Of a stretch of 64,000 nucleotides of DNA, positions 32,256 through 44,709 are shown one piece after another. This DNA is from Erpobdella octoculata. Lineage: Eukaryota > Annelida > Clitellata > Hirudinida > Erpobdellidae. Every line of letters begins with the position of its first letter. The stretch's first letter is position 1. Made by a program: the position numbers and the translations under genes. The stretch lies in NCBI GenBank assembly GCA_963978895.1, contig OZ022238.1:23712515-23776514 (forward strand), written 5' to 3'. The notes beneath the pieces are model-generated. The model saw only the letters and a list, made by a program, of their open reading frames with translations. It had not been told where the DNA came from and made no database searches.

Positions 32256-32841
32256 TGTCAGTGCTGGACCCCCCCCTCCTTTTTATTCTATTTTATTTAT
32301 AGTATTATTTAGTATCTTCCATGGGCCACGTCGAACTTATTTGTAATCCTTTGTGTTAACGAGCCAATCGGAGCGCGTAATTTTTCCCGCAATTAATAGG
32401 GGTGTATATTTTTTAATATATTGAGAAATCTACCGAATAATTAATTAAATAAATCTCGTGGATTATAGTTTATATATGTGTGTATAAGTAGTGGAAATCT
32501 GATGTCTTCGCGATCGAGATTTAAGGAGCTATTAATATGTTTTGTATTTGTTTATATTGGTTTATTTTTTCGTGGGTTTTTCCCTATATAAGGTAGTGAC
32601 GACAGTTTTTCAGCCTCTTGTCTCTTGCTGCTTCTTCGTTAGAAACTCTTGCTGTTCGTTTTTGTGTGTAAGGCTTCGTTTGCTTGTATATTTTAGGAGG
32701 GAAAGCCCTGCGTGACTGTTTCCACGCGATTGTTTCTCTAATCGATTAGTTTAAACACGTTCCTGCTTACTTTTTATCAATTAATAAAGTTCGTTCTCAA
32801 AATCTTCAAAGTTAGTGTAAATTGGCGGCACGCTACTGACA
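32256..32841 (+). repeat. 3' LTR
   Basis: Identical to the 5' LTR except for three substitutions in 586 bp; same TATA and AATAAA positions. Confidence 0.93.
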
Positions 32842-32846
32842 CCACC

Positions 32847-33800
32847 TTCTCGCTTATACAAACAATTCTATATGGATATAGAAGAAATTCATAAATCTAT
32901 ATTAAGATATTCACGTATTGTATTGTATAAATAACTAATAAAATTTATTGGAGGGGGAACGGGGGTCGAAGGCCCTCTCTTAAATCAGCCACTAAGAGCA
33001 CCAATAAAAGTCCAACCAGCTAGTCTATATACAAAAAAACCTTTTTCTGCATGAAGTTTTGAAAAAAAATTATATAAAATTCATCGGCTGCTAAAAAAGA
33101 AACTTTATTAAGAACTTTTAGACTTTCTGTTATGGGAGTGTTCATAAGATTTCAGTTTTTAAATATTGATTTGAAAAACCCTGAAAAATACTAGTTTGCT
33201 GTTGATCACAACTCCTAGATTTTTAATTTTGGAACTGGTAAAATCAGTGATGCTTTCCCAAAATTTTACCAGGGGGTTCTCATTGGCAGTGAATATTTTC
33301 TAACATTTTTTAAATATTAATATTGTTATTGAAATATTATTTGGCAGAGTAGAACACTAGCTACTATATATATATATATAAAATAAAAAAAAATTGTATC
33401 AAGAAAATAAACAATTTATCGTTCATATTCACCTTATTTACTTACTGGAAAAGAACAAAATTATTTACATAAACTAGAATTCTGAAATTTCATGTATTCA
33501 TACATATTATTTTAAAGTAATTAAATCATTGAAGATATTTCCAAATAGCTACACGATTTTCACTATATATCTTCGAGTTGGATTTTTCACCCTGGTATCA
33601 TCTGCCGAGTTATTATATGGTCCCTCAACCAACTGGTTACATAGGGAACAGCGTTCCAAGTGTTCAATGGCAGCCAATTAAGGTTAAAGTCAGCAAATTT
33701 CATACGTTCTGCTCTGTTAATCTGGCTCTTTTATCTGTGATTATGATCTACAATAAAAATTTTTGTTCTGCTTCAGCACTACTAGCAACAATCTGTATCG
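32847..33800. other. AT-rich sequence, no gene recognised
   Basis: A short (TA)n at about 33364-33380 and a G-rich patch near 32950; nothing else seen. Confidence 0.5.
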
Positions 33801-33804
33801 AGAC

Positions 33805-34660
33805 TTTTGGGCGGACGTCAGTTAGGCGTGCGACATTTGGGCGGATCCATATAAGCGCACGACAAATGGGTGGATGGACATTTAGACGGACGACAAATAG
33901 GCTCATGCAACTTAAGCTTATGCAATGTAACGTGAATTTAAGCTTATGCAATGAAAAGCTTAAAAATGGACATTCTAGTGATATTTACTAATTAAGGATG
34001 TTTCAAAAGATTTTTAATTTGAAGGATATAATATAACTTTGTTGAATAATTATGAGCAGATTTGGTGAGGGGTGGCATTATAGCTATAGCCTTTAGTCAC
34101 TGTTCCTGTGTCACAATCCAAATCTCTGGTCATTCATGGATGGTATCATACGGGACATGAAAACAAAATTTTTGAAAAACGCGACCGGAATTGATAACTA
34201 ATCCTCGAAGAAGTATCGCAGACTAGACGACAGTGTTCGGCGTGCCGTAGCTGCATATGGACGTGCAGAAATCCTCACAAGCTATTGCTCATCTATCACA
34301 TGCTTAGTTGTTTATATGTATTTACTGAAGGTAACAGTTTAAATAAAAATCATTACAAACTTCTGTTTTCTTTTCTTTAGTTGTTTATTCAAGTTTATTT
34401 CAAAACAGAAAAAAAAATGTTTCTTGAAAACTTTAATGTTCACAGACAAAAGATCAAGCGATAGTTACAGAAAAGTTGACCCATAAAACCAATAGACTAC
34501 AATTTTAAGCTAAATTAAATTTTAAGTGGATCAAATATCAGTATAACAGCCAAATTTTTGTTGCCTAAATATCGCGCCCCTAAATGTCGCTACGACTAAA
34601 TGTCATTCCGCCCATCTGTCACGCGCCTAACTGTCGCCCGCCTAAATGCCAGCAGCAAAC
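33805..34660. mobile_element. Candidate DNA element with GGCG-GACA-TTTA inverted repeats
   Basis: The left side (33805-33905) reads GGGCGGACGTCAGTTAGGCG and GCGACATTTGGGCGG. The right side (34570-34660) holds the inverse, CCGCCCATCTGTCACGCGCC and TAACTGTCGCCCGCC. Both sides are arrays of a degenerate GGCG..GACATTTA unit in opposite orientation. The enclosed 660 bp has no coding frame. Exact ends and target duplication were not resolved. Confidence 0.45.
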
Positions 34661-34744
34661 CCAACCATCGTATTAATGATATTTTTCGCTTTTTGAATGT
34701 TTTCTGTAATTTTACCGCAATGCTGGAAGCGGTACAATTATCAG

Positions 34745-34860
34745 CGTTTTTTCTGATTAATAGGGGGTTCGCACGAACCATAGCATTCACATCAGGGGGT
34801 TCGCGCAAACCCCCAGGAAAGCACTACTGGGTAAAATGTGGGTCTTTAGTTCACCCCTCA
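34745..34860. repeat. GGGGGTTCGCGCGAACCC-type interspersed repeat
   Basis: Two occurrences of AGGGGGTTCGC(A/G)C(G/A)AACC in 60 bp, followed by CAGGAAAGCACTACTGG. Likely a fragment of a dispersed repeat. Confidence 0.4.
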
Positions 34861-34888
34861 GCAAAGTAATAATTAAAATTTATATTTG

Positions 34889-35370
34889 TTATCCAATGAA
34901 GTAATGAAGATATAAACACTTGCTGAAATTCAGTTTTATAAACCAATCTTTGCACCAGTTGGAAAAGATATCTAACTTTATGCTTAGATGATATCGATTA
35001 AACTCCATTATTTTACAATGAACTGAGGTCAAGGACACTGGCCTATAATTTAGTGGAACATGCTTATAACCTTTGGTTCTACAGTACTTATCTTCCAATA
35101 TTCAGGGAGTGTTCTCTTACACAGTGAATCATTAAACATTTCAGCTAGACAGGTGGAAATTTCATGCCAAACTCCTACATAATTCTTGGGTTGATACCAT
35201 CAGGTCCTTGATATTTGTTTTTGTATCGAGAACTCTTAAAAGCCAAGTTTGTGATTTCAAAAGGTAAATTTCCCCAGCACAGTACAGGCGACACGGGAAC
35301 ACAGCCCATTATTGCAGTAGAGGAATTCCTGGCACATTTGTATTGTGAAAATAGGGGTCCCGGTGACACA
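34889..35370 (-). pseudogene. LINE reverse transcriptase fragment
   Basis: The minus strand gives QGPDGINPRIM near 35180-35215 and LNYRPVSLTSVHCKIME near 35050-35000. These are two consecutive N-terminal RT signatures of CR1/Jockey-type LINEs, interrupted by stops. Confidence 0.65.
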
Positions 35371-35379
35371 GAAAAAGGC

Positions 35380-36426
35380 GTTCACCTGCAGACCATACAG
35401 TTGGCAATCCATCTGCTGTGATTTGTTACCCTCGCTTCACAGGTGCGGGGGAATCTCCTCAAAGAACTTCATGCAAGTTTCTGAATGGTTCCACAAGTAT
35501 GAAATAACAATTGAAAAGTAGTACAACAGTTTTTTTCTAAAAATCCAGTGTTGCTTCTTCTGTGTTTAAAACAAGAAAAGATATTTAATTATCTTATTTT
35601 CTTTCCAACGTGACCACAACGTCAAAGTTAGCAGCGCCGATGTATCCCCAAGCTGTTAACAAAAAGAAATTTGTGCATTTCTATAGGTTGTTGAAAATAT
35701 ATTTAAAATAGAAATAAAATGGTGTAAAAATAAGTTTAATATTGTAAAAAATAAAAAAGTCATGAACAAAAAATTATTACGATATTGGTCTTCATTATAT
35801 AAACATATGGAGAGTTTTTCACTCTCATTTGGGACCCTGTAGCTTCTAATTTCTGAATGCCATGAAACAAATAAAGTACATCTTTTAATTCTATTGTCAC
35901 CTGAAAGAATTTGAAGAATCGTTTGTGGTGTAATAAATTTTTTTATCAGAGCTTTGATCTAAAAGAAATTGTTACGTCTGGACTACATCGCGTAAACAGC
36001 GAAAATAAAAAATATATAATTTGGCATTTATGTCAAACAAGAACACTGAATATGACTGTTTTTGTGAACACTTATAAAATCTTACAACACATTTGAATAA
36101 CAAATAATTTTTTTAAGTTTTTTATTGGAAGGACAGTTTTGTAATTGTTATTTCTATTGAGAAAAAAAAAAGTTTAAGCTATTATCAAATTTATAAAAAC
36201 TTCTGCTTTGGAAGCAATAAATAATAATAGATTTTAATTGAAAAATGCCATCAATGAATGTTGAAAAACCCATCCTTAACAGTAAAATTGTATACTAATA
36301 TCTAAATAAAAACACATGATAAACATTATTATTAAACAGCTTTTTACGTGAAAACTCACAAAAGCTAATTAAGTTACAATAAATTATTTCAATATTAAAT
36401 GCTAGTCACTCTCGTGGATTTAGAAA
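35380..36426. other. Downstream of GRHPR; AT-rich, candidate poly(A) signal
   Basis: No gene seen. On the minus strand AATAAA occurs at 36126-36121, about 300 bp after the GRHPR stop, and is a plausible polyadenylation signal. Confidence 0.45.
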
Positions 36427-39400
36427 TCAGACCATTCTCAGATCCAGACCTGCTGGCATTGAGACACCATTTAATCCAGCCAATAAATTGTTTGCCGCCA
36501 ATGCAGCCATGTCTGACCTAGTTTTAAGAGTGGCACTTCCAATGTGTGGTAAGATGATGCAATTGTCTAAAGTCAACAAGGGATTGTTCAAGGGTAAAGG
36601 CTCAGGGTCCGTGACATCAATCCCTGCACCCCATATGACTTTGTTTTTCAATGCCCTATAAGATTTAGTTTATTTTTATTACCAAATTGTTCATATGCAA
36701 TTTACTCAAAAAATCAATTAAAATGTTTGATACATAAAAAAAACAGCTAAAGACAATAAAAAAAATCATTTTTTCCCCTTTCTACATCAAACATTTTCTA
36801 GCCAACTAATCAGTCCAAAATAACCTTGAACCCACCATTCAAAAAACTTACCAATAAAGATCATTCTGGTTGACAATGCCACCTCTGCTAACATTGACAA
36901 AAACAGCATTTGGCTTCATTATACTGAATGTATCTTTGTTGAATAAATGTCTCGTTGACTCATTAAGAGAACATGTCACGATCACAAAATCGGAGAATCG
37001 TAGAAGTTCTTCAAATGGAACACATCTTTCAAATGCATCACTGTTATTACCACTACCTTCATTTGATTTAAAAAATTTAAAAAATATTAACCACATCTTT
37101 AAAAATAAATGACAGAACTTAAATAAAAAGTTGTTTCACAAATTATTTATAAATAGGATGGATGCTTTGAAATTATGATGTACTTTGGATACATTTTATA
37201 AAAAATAGTCAACAAAAACAAAATGACATTTCATAACCATAAAATTTTTTTTGTATATATAAGCCAATTTAATGAAATTTTTTATTGTGTTTAAATTTTC
37301 AATTTACTAAAGTATTTCATATAAATTCAAAGGATTTGAAAATTAAAGAGTGCAATAATTAGTTATTAAAGAATTTCAGTATACATGACATTTCTTGTGA
37401 ATTGACGGCCATCGTTGAGAAGTGGTCCTTGCTTCTGAGATTTTTTTAAATCTCATTATATAATATTTTTCGATTGCAGCGCCACTTCTTTTGATCTCTA
37501 GGACTGACAGTGTATATAGTAGGATTCTGCGTCCCGTTATTTTTTTTTAATTATAAATAAGTTTTATTTCAATTTACTCTAAACTAACTTTGAGCTAACT
37601 AAATTAACAATTCATATTGTTTGCAACACTTATATTAATATATTTATTAATATCAACAGCATAACATTGAAAATGTGAAATTAGAGTGCAATTTACCTCT
37701 AGCCTTAAGCCACGCCCTTTTAGGCTGCTAGTCGACTTCTGAATTACTGCATACTACTACCATTTAGAAACATGCTGCCGGTTCCCAGACTAAAAATAGT
37801 AACAAGTTAAGCAAAAAAAAAAGTTTTTTAAAACACACGTTTATATAATCGATTGTGTAGGCCACATTCTGTTACATAAACAATGAGCATATTAACATAG
37901 ACAATAAATAGTTCGACGAAAATATCACAAATAAGTATTTAATTAAATTTTGTCCAATCGATCCGAAAATTTGATAGAATGCATTGTTAATCAGTTCGGA
38001 GGTATGCTTAAATTTTTAAGTCTCTAGCTCATCGGGAAGTTAGTTTAAAATCGATTGCAAATTTTGACGAGAGATCGACAGAAAGAGAAGTCAAGTAAAG
38101 TAAAAGTGTGTAAATATCCAGGGGCTACAGGCTGGTAGGAAAACCGAATTTAAAGGGGGATAATAATAGTTAAATATAGTTATAAACTTCTGTCAATAGG
38201 TAGATTAATTAATCAATGTTGATGAATCAATTGCAAATATTCACAGTTGTGACAATCGTTAATTAAATATGTATGACATTCGTTATTTATTGAAAAATAT
38301 TTTTCTTAAATCTCGGAATTTCTTTAGAGACTTTTATACGAGAACAAAATTTAAGTCTCGCTATTTTATTTCGATACGAGACTTCCCCCAGGCTGTATCG
38401 TTTTAATAACGATACGGGATCTCCCGTATAGTTGTGAAATCCCGATTGATATCGAGATAACGATTACGGGACGCAGATGCTTAGTATATAGGTACAATTG
38501 CATAATAACTTTTATTACACGCCTGCGCGCAATAAATTCTTACATGCACATCGATATCGTCTATACGACTAATTACGTAAGCGTGACAGAATCAGTGAGT
38601 GTGTGAGTGACGAGGGCTTTTATAATATAGATTTGGAATTTGATGTTTATTTATAACACAGACAAAACAATTTTTAAAAATTGAAAATAAGTATACTTAA
38701 GAAAACTTCCAAGATTTAATAGAATGCATTTTCATAAGAATTATTATTCTAAATTTCAGCTTTATTGGATGATGGGGAGTTTGCTAATTTTAACTTCCAA
38801 GATTTGTACCATAAGAAAGCAGGCAAGACTTGTTGTGAAGTTAATATAAAAGGTAAAGATCATAACATTAGGGCGTCACTTCGGGAAATACACCTCAGCT
38901 GAGTCAGCAGTGCCAGGAAGACTAGCACATATTCATATGGTATCACACAGTTTTACCTGCCACTCGCACGTGTGACCAAAATCAGAATGCACCAAACCCT
39001 ATTACCCCCAGTCGTGAAACTGGTACTCATTTATCTACCAGTAAAAGATGAAAAGCTGCATTGTTCTGAGTAGTGTGAGTGAATTCCTTGATCAACAAAA
39101 TTTCCATGACTGAGATTTGAACCTAGCATGGCAGGATGATAGCATAACTACTTTCACCATTGCGCTACAGTGAACCAACCGAAAGATTTCCATAAAATAA
39201 CAAACTATTTGTAACCATACTTGATCTAGAAGAGTATAATACTTTTGACACTCCGAAGGTTTTAATTCGTTCTGCTACTGATCGTCCAATTCTCCCAAGA
39301 CCCACAATTCCAACCACACTGCCATGGAGACCTTGACCACACATCCACAAAGGCTTCCATGTTTGCCATCCACCTGTTTTCACCTGAGTGGTTCCTATTT

Positions 39401-40839
39401 AAGGAGAAAACATGTGTAGACTTATTTATTCAAATATTTCTACTACCTAATACAAACAATACAGCATTGATGAGTTGAAGGGTACAAGAGGTGATATTTT
39501 TAAATCCTTTTATTCAACATGTTTGTTTGCTTGCTTGAACCCTGCATTGAGACGCTTAAAACGACATATCCAATCGGCCAATCGAATTAAAACTTGGTGT
39601 ATTGAATTTTTATCAAGGATAATGCATTCTATTAAATTTTCAGATCAATTAGACAAAATTTAAATGAGATATAAAATAAAATTCAGTAAAATTTTTAGAA
39701 TTACAAAATTTAAGTTCGCATATGAAAACAATAATTAATTTTTCAAATCTAAGAATTATAATAGAAAACTGTAGTCAATGTTTTTTTCAAGTTATAGACT
39801 TATCATCATCAAAAATGATTTGCAAAAAATTAAGCTGGTGAATTACAAAATATAAAAAATTTCTGAATTACAAAATATAAAGAATTTCTGAAATACAAAG
39901 TTTATGACGGTTCACTTGTCATTCAAAAATATTTACTATTTACCTTCTAACTCAATTCAAGAGCTTTAGATTTGCCATTAATAGGACATCCCTAATAATT
40001 GTGTTATTTTAAATGGCCTTATATCAAAAGACTTCAAAGCCACTGTTACTGGTGGGAATTATAAGGTCATAGTATCTAAGTCATGCTAAACTAATTTCAA
40101 GTAACATTTTATTTATAGATTGAAAAATATAATATAAATAATTCATTTATATTAATCTATATAATGAAATGATTTCTAAACCTTTCACAATATTTCTTGA
40201 AACAGCTAGCAAAAGGGCTATGCATAACTCAGAAGTTGCAGAAGTAAGAACATCAGGAGTAAATCCAACTTTAATGTTTCGCCCTTTACATTCTATCAAG
40301 TCCACATGCTCATGACCCACAGACATTGTACTAACTACTTTCAACTGGGGACCTGTGAAAAAAACAGCACTAATTCATAAACAAAAGAACAATTACTAAA
40401 GAGAAAAAACTTTACATATCTTACTAGAAAATGCAAAACATAATTACATCCTTTCAGCAAAAAACAATATTTTATATAACATAAAATATTTAAGTACAAG
40501 AACTGAAAATTTGAATAAAAATGATTGAGTAGAAAAGCAAAATCTCAAATACAAAATAGTTTTGAATTAGTTCAAATTTTTTAAAAAGCCAGCAAAACAA
40601 CCGGCAGCGGCCAACAGTTCCTTATCAATCTTGTCTGTCAGCAAGCAGTACAACCCATCAACACCTTTCACCTGTTCAAGTAGAACTTTTCTTGGAACAA
40701 CTTCATCATCATCCCACTGTTTCACATTCAATCCAGCATTTTTTAGCAGCTCAACACCAGGCGATGGAACTCTTCTTGTTACAAACACTGTCTTCGAACT
40801 GAGATTTACTAAAGGCAAAGATGATATTGAATTAGCCAT
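36427..40839 (-). CDS. GRHPR: Glyoxylate/hydroxypyruvate reductase, five exons
   Basis: NAD(P)H-dependent reduction of glyoxylate to glycolate and hydroxypyruvate to D-glycerate; a D-2-hydroxyacid dehydrogenase. Exons in coding order: 40839-40602, 40352-40182, 39394-39221, 37056-36852, 36655-36427. All introns are GT-AG, splice phases join without a stop, and the total is 1017 nt, 338 residues (human 328). Seen: [11 protein letters not shown] near the N-terminus, [11 protein letters not shown], the nucleotide-binding GLGRIG (168-173), NVSRGG with Arg252, DVTDPEPLP with Glu281, LPHIGSAT with His300. These are the catalytic Arg, Glu and His of the family. The [13 protein letters not shown] stretch is characteristic of GRHPR rather than PHGDH. 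The start is the first ATG in frame; exon 1's donor is a weak GTTGTT. Intron 3 (2.2 kb) holds a hAT MITE and a SINE. Head to head with frataxin. Confidence 0.93.
37520..38483. mobile_element. hAT-like MITE in GRHPR intron 3
   Basis: 964 bp, ends TAGGATTCTGCGTCCCG and CGGGACGCAGATGCTTA, perfect 8-bp target duplication GTATATAG (37512-37519, 38484-38491). The interior has subterminal ACGATACGGGA and TCTCG motifs. Second copy at 45352-46176. No transposase. Confidence 0.9.
38860..39178 (-). mobile_element. tRNA-derived SINE in GRHPR intron 3
   Basis: On the minus strand the head has the A box TAGCGCAATGG and the B box GGTTCAAATCT. A tail of about 230 bp includes CTGACTCAGCTGAGGTG. It is a third SINE type in this window. 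Confidence 0.65.
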
Positions 40840-41640
40840 CAGCCTTCTTTTGGCATGCTTGACTGATATCAAGATTCTGAATGCAATTAATGATTAATGA
40901 ATTAATTTATTAATAGAAAAATACAGAAAAAGATTATATAAATATCATCAGAATCAAATAATAGCAATATTATTTATAATATTTATTTATATTATTTATT
41001 ACTAGCAGGCAAAATACTTGTCTGTAATAAGCAAATCAAAGAAACGTTAGTAAAAAACGTTTAAAAAGCGCCATCACCACAGAGAACAAATAGAACAAAC
41101 CTACATAACGAGAACTTGGTCTGGTGCGGTAACAACAACGTCATGTTCCCATTACCGGCATAACCACACAAGTTCAAAAACTTCCAAACTCAAAAGCCTC
41201 TGGAGATTTTGGATGGTAGTCGTCAGAGATTACCCTATGAACTTAGTTCAGAGGTTGAAGATTAAAGGGGAACATCTTCAAAGTTTCTAACAGTCAAATT
41301 GTATAACAAAATTAAGTAAATTGATAAGTTAAAATTTTAAAATTGTTTTATTTTTACATTTTTAAAATATTGCATGTGTTTTAAATTTTTTTAATTATTT
41401 AAAAAAAATTAAATAAATTTGAATGCAAACGTATCGTGTAAAGAGTGGATTCCAGTAATTAATCCTTTGTTTACTGTCCGGTTATAAATTATAATGTCGC
41501 GCAGCATTCGACTGATTTTTTTTTCAAGAATAAGATCGTCTAATAAGGTAACGCAAAGAAGAGTTTTTGTTAAGGATGGATAATAGAGTATTAAATTGTT
41601 TTCGGTATTTTTAATAACATTTTCATTACTTACTCTATAT
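40840..41640. other. Intergenic region upstream of GRHPR
   Basis: AT-rich. No CpG-rich or TATA promoter signature that I can defend. Together with 41640-43328 it must contain the start regions of both divergent genes. Confidence 0.4.
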
Positions 41641-41642
41641 AT

Positions 41643-42112
41643 TTGTGTGAACATTTCACTACGAATGGTGTGTAGCAATGCATAAAGAAAGAAGGACACA
41701 CATACATAAATAAATAATATATATATTTATATAGATGAATTTATGTCTGTATCTTTATATGTATGTATGTCCTTTATGAATTCTACACCATTCATCGGAT
41801 CTTAATGAAATTTTCACACAACCTTGAGAGTCAATAGATGAAGATTTTTGGGGAAAAAATAAAATCGGGAACAAAATGAACGGAGCGGGAGAGCGAGTGG
41901 AAACGGGAGAGAGAGTGGATGCGGGAGAGCGAGCAGGGGCAGGAGAGAGTGGAAACGAGAGCAGGAGAGCGAACAGGTACTGGAAAGTGAGTGGGAACGG
42001 GAAAGCCACTGGGAGCGAAAGAGCGAGCGGGAAATAGAAAGCAACAGGGAATGGGATAGCAAGCGGGGAAGGAAACAGGAGCAAGAGAAAAAATCCAATT
42101 TTTAAAAACCTT
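41643..42112 (+). mobile_element. Helitron-like minisatellite-bearing element
   Basis: 41643-41700 is an inverted stub (TGTGTGAACATTTC, GGTGTGTAGCAATG). From 41768 a longer plus-strand copy runs through TTTTCACACAACC and AACAAAATGAACGGAG, then a degenerate GGGA.AGCGAGCGGGA array. It fades at TTTTTAAAAACC, so its 3' hairpin and CTAG are lost. It lies in the spacer between GRHPR and FXN. Confidence 0.5.
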
Positions 42113-42268
42113 AATTTTCTAAATAACCTGATGATCGAGGGTAGTCATGATATACTTTTTTAAGTTAAAATTTCAAAAAATAGTCCTTTGCCATCAATAA
42201 ATAATTTCTTTGCCATAAATAAATAAGTATATGCAGTAAATAATTAGTTCACTGCAGTTAGTAAATAG

Positions 42269-43115
42269 CAGAGATGTTGCTAGTACTTATGGTCCGAGTA
42301 CGAATACGAGTACCATGGTATCGAGTACGAGTACCATGGTATCAAGTTATTGAGTACGAGTACTGAGGTCTCGAGTACAAGAAATTTTTAGCGAGTACTT
42401 TTCGAGTACTTTTTAAAGTCAACAAAATAATAGTTTATTCTACATCAAAAAACTATTACATTTCAGAAAAATTAGCGACGACAGTTTAGAGTTGGACACC
42501 CTATGGGGTCTTATTGTCTCATGTCTATGTAAACATAGCGTGTTCTCGAGGGTCCCCGTTTTCTATTAAAATTATTCCGCCGTGGCTGAACGCAGTGAAC
42601 ACACGTTCTACTGGTGAACTTGAAGCTGGAATACTTAAGGCACGAAGTGCTGGGTGATACAGTTTGTCAAGGTCACTGGAATGATTCTGCCAAAACGTTA
42701 GTGCATCATCCACATCACCAGTGATCCTCATCTCAAGATATCTGGTCAACTGTGCATCGACATCAAAGCAGGTGTCATCTAACGCCGATGAATACTTTTG
42801 AAACAACTTTGACTTTTTGGCTGGTGGGGGTGACCCAGATGAACGGTACGAGTACGAGTACCAAGTACTACATCTCTGTATACTAGATTTCAGCAAGTAT
42901 AAACGAAATATTATTCCAAACAACTGTTTAGTAAACAAGCAAACTTTTTTTAGAGAAGGTGTCGCATATGCGAGTACGAGTACTTAGTGGAATAACGAGT
43001 ACGAGTACTGAGTGGAATAACGAGTACCAAGGTTCCGAGTACAAGTACGAGTAAGAGTACTTGAAAACGGTACTCGAGTTGTACTCGAGTACGAGTACCA
43101 AGTACTACATCTCTG
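42269..43115 (-). mobile_element. hAT element with C-terminal transposase remnant
   Basis: Ends CAGAGATGT and its inverse CATCTCTG, inside a perfect 8-bp duplication GTAAATAG (42261-42268, 43116-43123). Subterminal GAGTACGAGTACC arrays lie on both sides. On the minus strand (42845-42525) a frame encodes the hAT dimerisation domain: LEMRITGDVDDALTFW, IPASSSPVERVFTAFSHGG. An extra internal terminus (CATCTCTG ending at 42879) abuts this coding piece, showing internal rearrangement. It sits about 210 bp upstream of the frataxin start. Confidence 0.88.
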
Positions 43116-43328
43116 GTAAATAGCTCATTGAAGTAAATATGGGTCTGTTGTGACCCATTGTGGTGTTCAGCCATACCGAGGCTGTGCTAGACTATGTTAG
43201 AAATGTATTCCAAATTTGAATCCAATAGTTTAAGAAAAATTTGATTTTGAAATGTATAAACGAATAATCAAAAGCGTTTTATTCTATTTTAATGTTTCAA
43301 TGTATTTAGTTGTATATGTTTTTCTTAA

Positions 43329-44636
43329 ATGATTGCTCAGGGGTTTTCTGGAGTGGTGAGACATAAATACAGCTCCTGTCAACTTTCAAACCAACCTTCC
43401 ATCCACCTAGCTGCATCGAATACAATTATTGATCATCATCATCATCAATTACAACGATTCTCTTCAACTCATCCAACTAAAGTTCTGACGTAATTTTAAA
43501 AAAATTATAAGACTTGTTGAACATATAAATAAAAACAAACAGATTTTTATAATTAATCTATTTGTTAAAAAATAATGTATAGATATTTAGTAGTAAATAT
43601 ATTCTAAATTTATCTCTTGTGAGATATCGTTATTTATTTTAGAAATAATTTTCATTTTGTTCAATTTCAAGAGAATTAACCTCAACACAATTTGAGCATA
43701 TATGTGAAGAAACTTTGGAGTCTCTTGTTGAACAATTTGAGAACATTTTTGATTCAGCAACCTTTTTGCAAAGAAAATGTGACATCAGCTATTCGGTATT
43801 TTTTTTTACATGTTCTGCAGTTGAGTAGAGTAGTAGTAAGATGAATTGAGTCATCTAATGTATTTTATGAGTTTTTTTAGATTATTTTATTGAGTATAAT
43901 TTGTATTTGAGATTTGAGACATTAATAAAATCTGTAAAAGACAAAGACAAAAGTTGACAAGGCAATTTAAATTATCAAGAAATTTGTAAGATAACAGGGA
44001 ATTCTACAAGTTGAGAAATTTTGGAATTTGAGTCAATAGATAGTATTTAAGAAAAGTATTTAAAGCAGAATTATAATTCCAAAAATATTGTCTTATAAAT
44101 AACAAACTGTAACGATACAAATCACTAGGGAGCTAATTTGGTAATGTATACAAGGGGAGACATGCATGAGTACCCCAGTCTGAAATCTTGACACTTAGCT
44201 AATCAGAATCAGAAGGCTATGTAGGTAAGATGAGGGGTGCAAGGACTTTTCCTAAAATTATTTGCTTATGAAATGCACTATCGTCTATAATCATTATAAA
44301 AAAATACATCTTTAACATTTTATGGTTTTACTAAGTTGCTTGTCAACCTTTATTTTTTTCTCTATTGTTAACAAATTTGATTCTAAATAACACTTTGATG
44401 CTTTCTATGGAAAGCTGCAGTCACATATGGTACTTTTAGAGATAATTTAAAAAGTGGCATAAAGAATGGATCTTAAATTCTGGCTTATTTGAAAATTGAT
44501 AGCAAATATCTTATGATAAGACTAGTTTTTAAAAAGTTTTTTTTATTTATTTTTGGTTCTACTTTTTAGTCTTTACACTTTTTTAATTATCTTCACAATT
44601 ATCCGACACTCACTCTAAATCGAAAATATTTAATTA

Positions 44637-44709
<73 letters not shown>

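Larger units (their letters stand above)
26053..32841 (+). mobile_element. Full-length Gmr1-like Ty3/gypsy LTR retrotransposon
   Basis: Two 586-bp LTRs (26053-26638, 32256-32841), TGTCAG...TGACA, lie between perfect 5-bp target duplications CCACC (26048-26052 and 32842-32846). The LTRs differ at three positions (all A in the 5' and G in the 3' copy), so the insertion is young. A primer-binding site, one open gag-pol frame, 3' tandem repeats and a purine-rich tract are all in place. The pol order is protease, integrase, reverse transcriptase, RNase H. This is a copia-like order in an element whose RT and integrase are of gypsy type, which defines the Gmr1 group. Nothing visible prevents activity. 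Confidence 0.93.

Noticed and set aside
36427..40839. PHGDH or a bacterial-type 2-hydroxyacid dehydrogenase
   Set aside because: The [13 protein letters not shown] segment, the length of 338 residues and the exon structure fit GRHPR; no C-terminal ACT-type extension.
43490..43671. GAA expansion in FXN intron 1
   Set aside because: The 182-bp intron has no GAA run.
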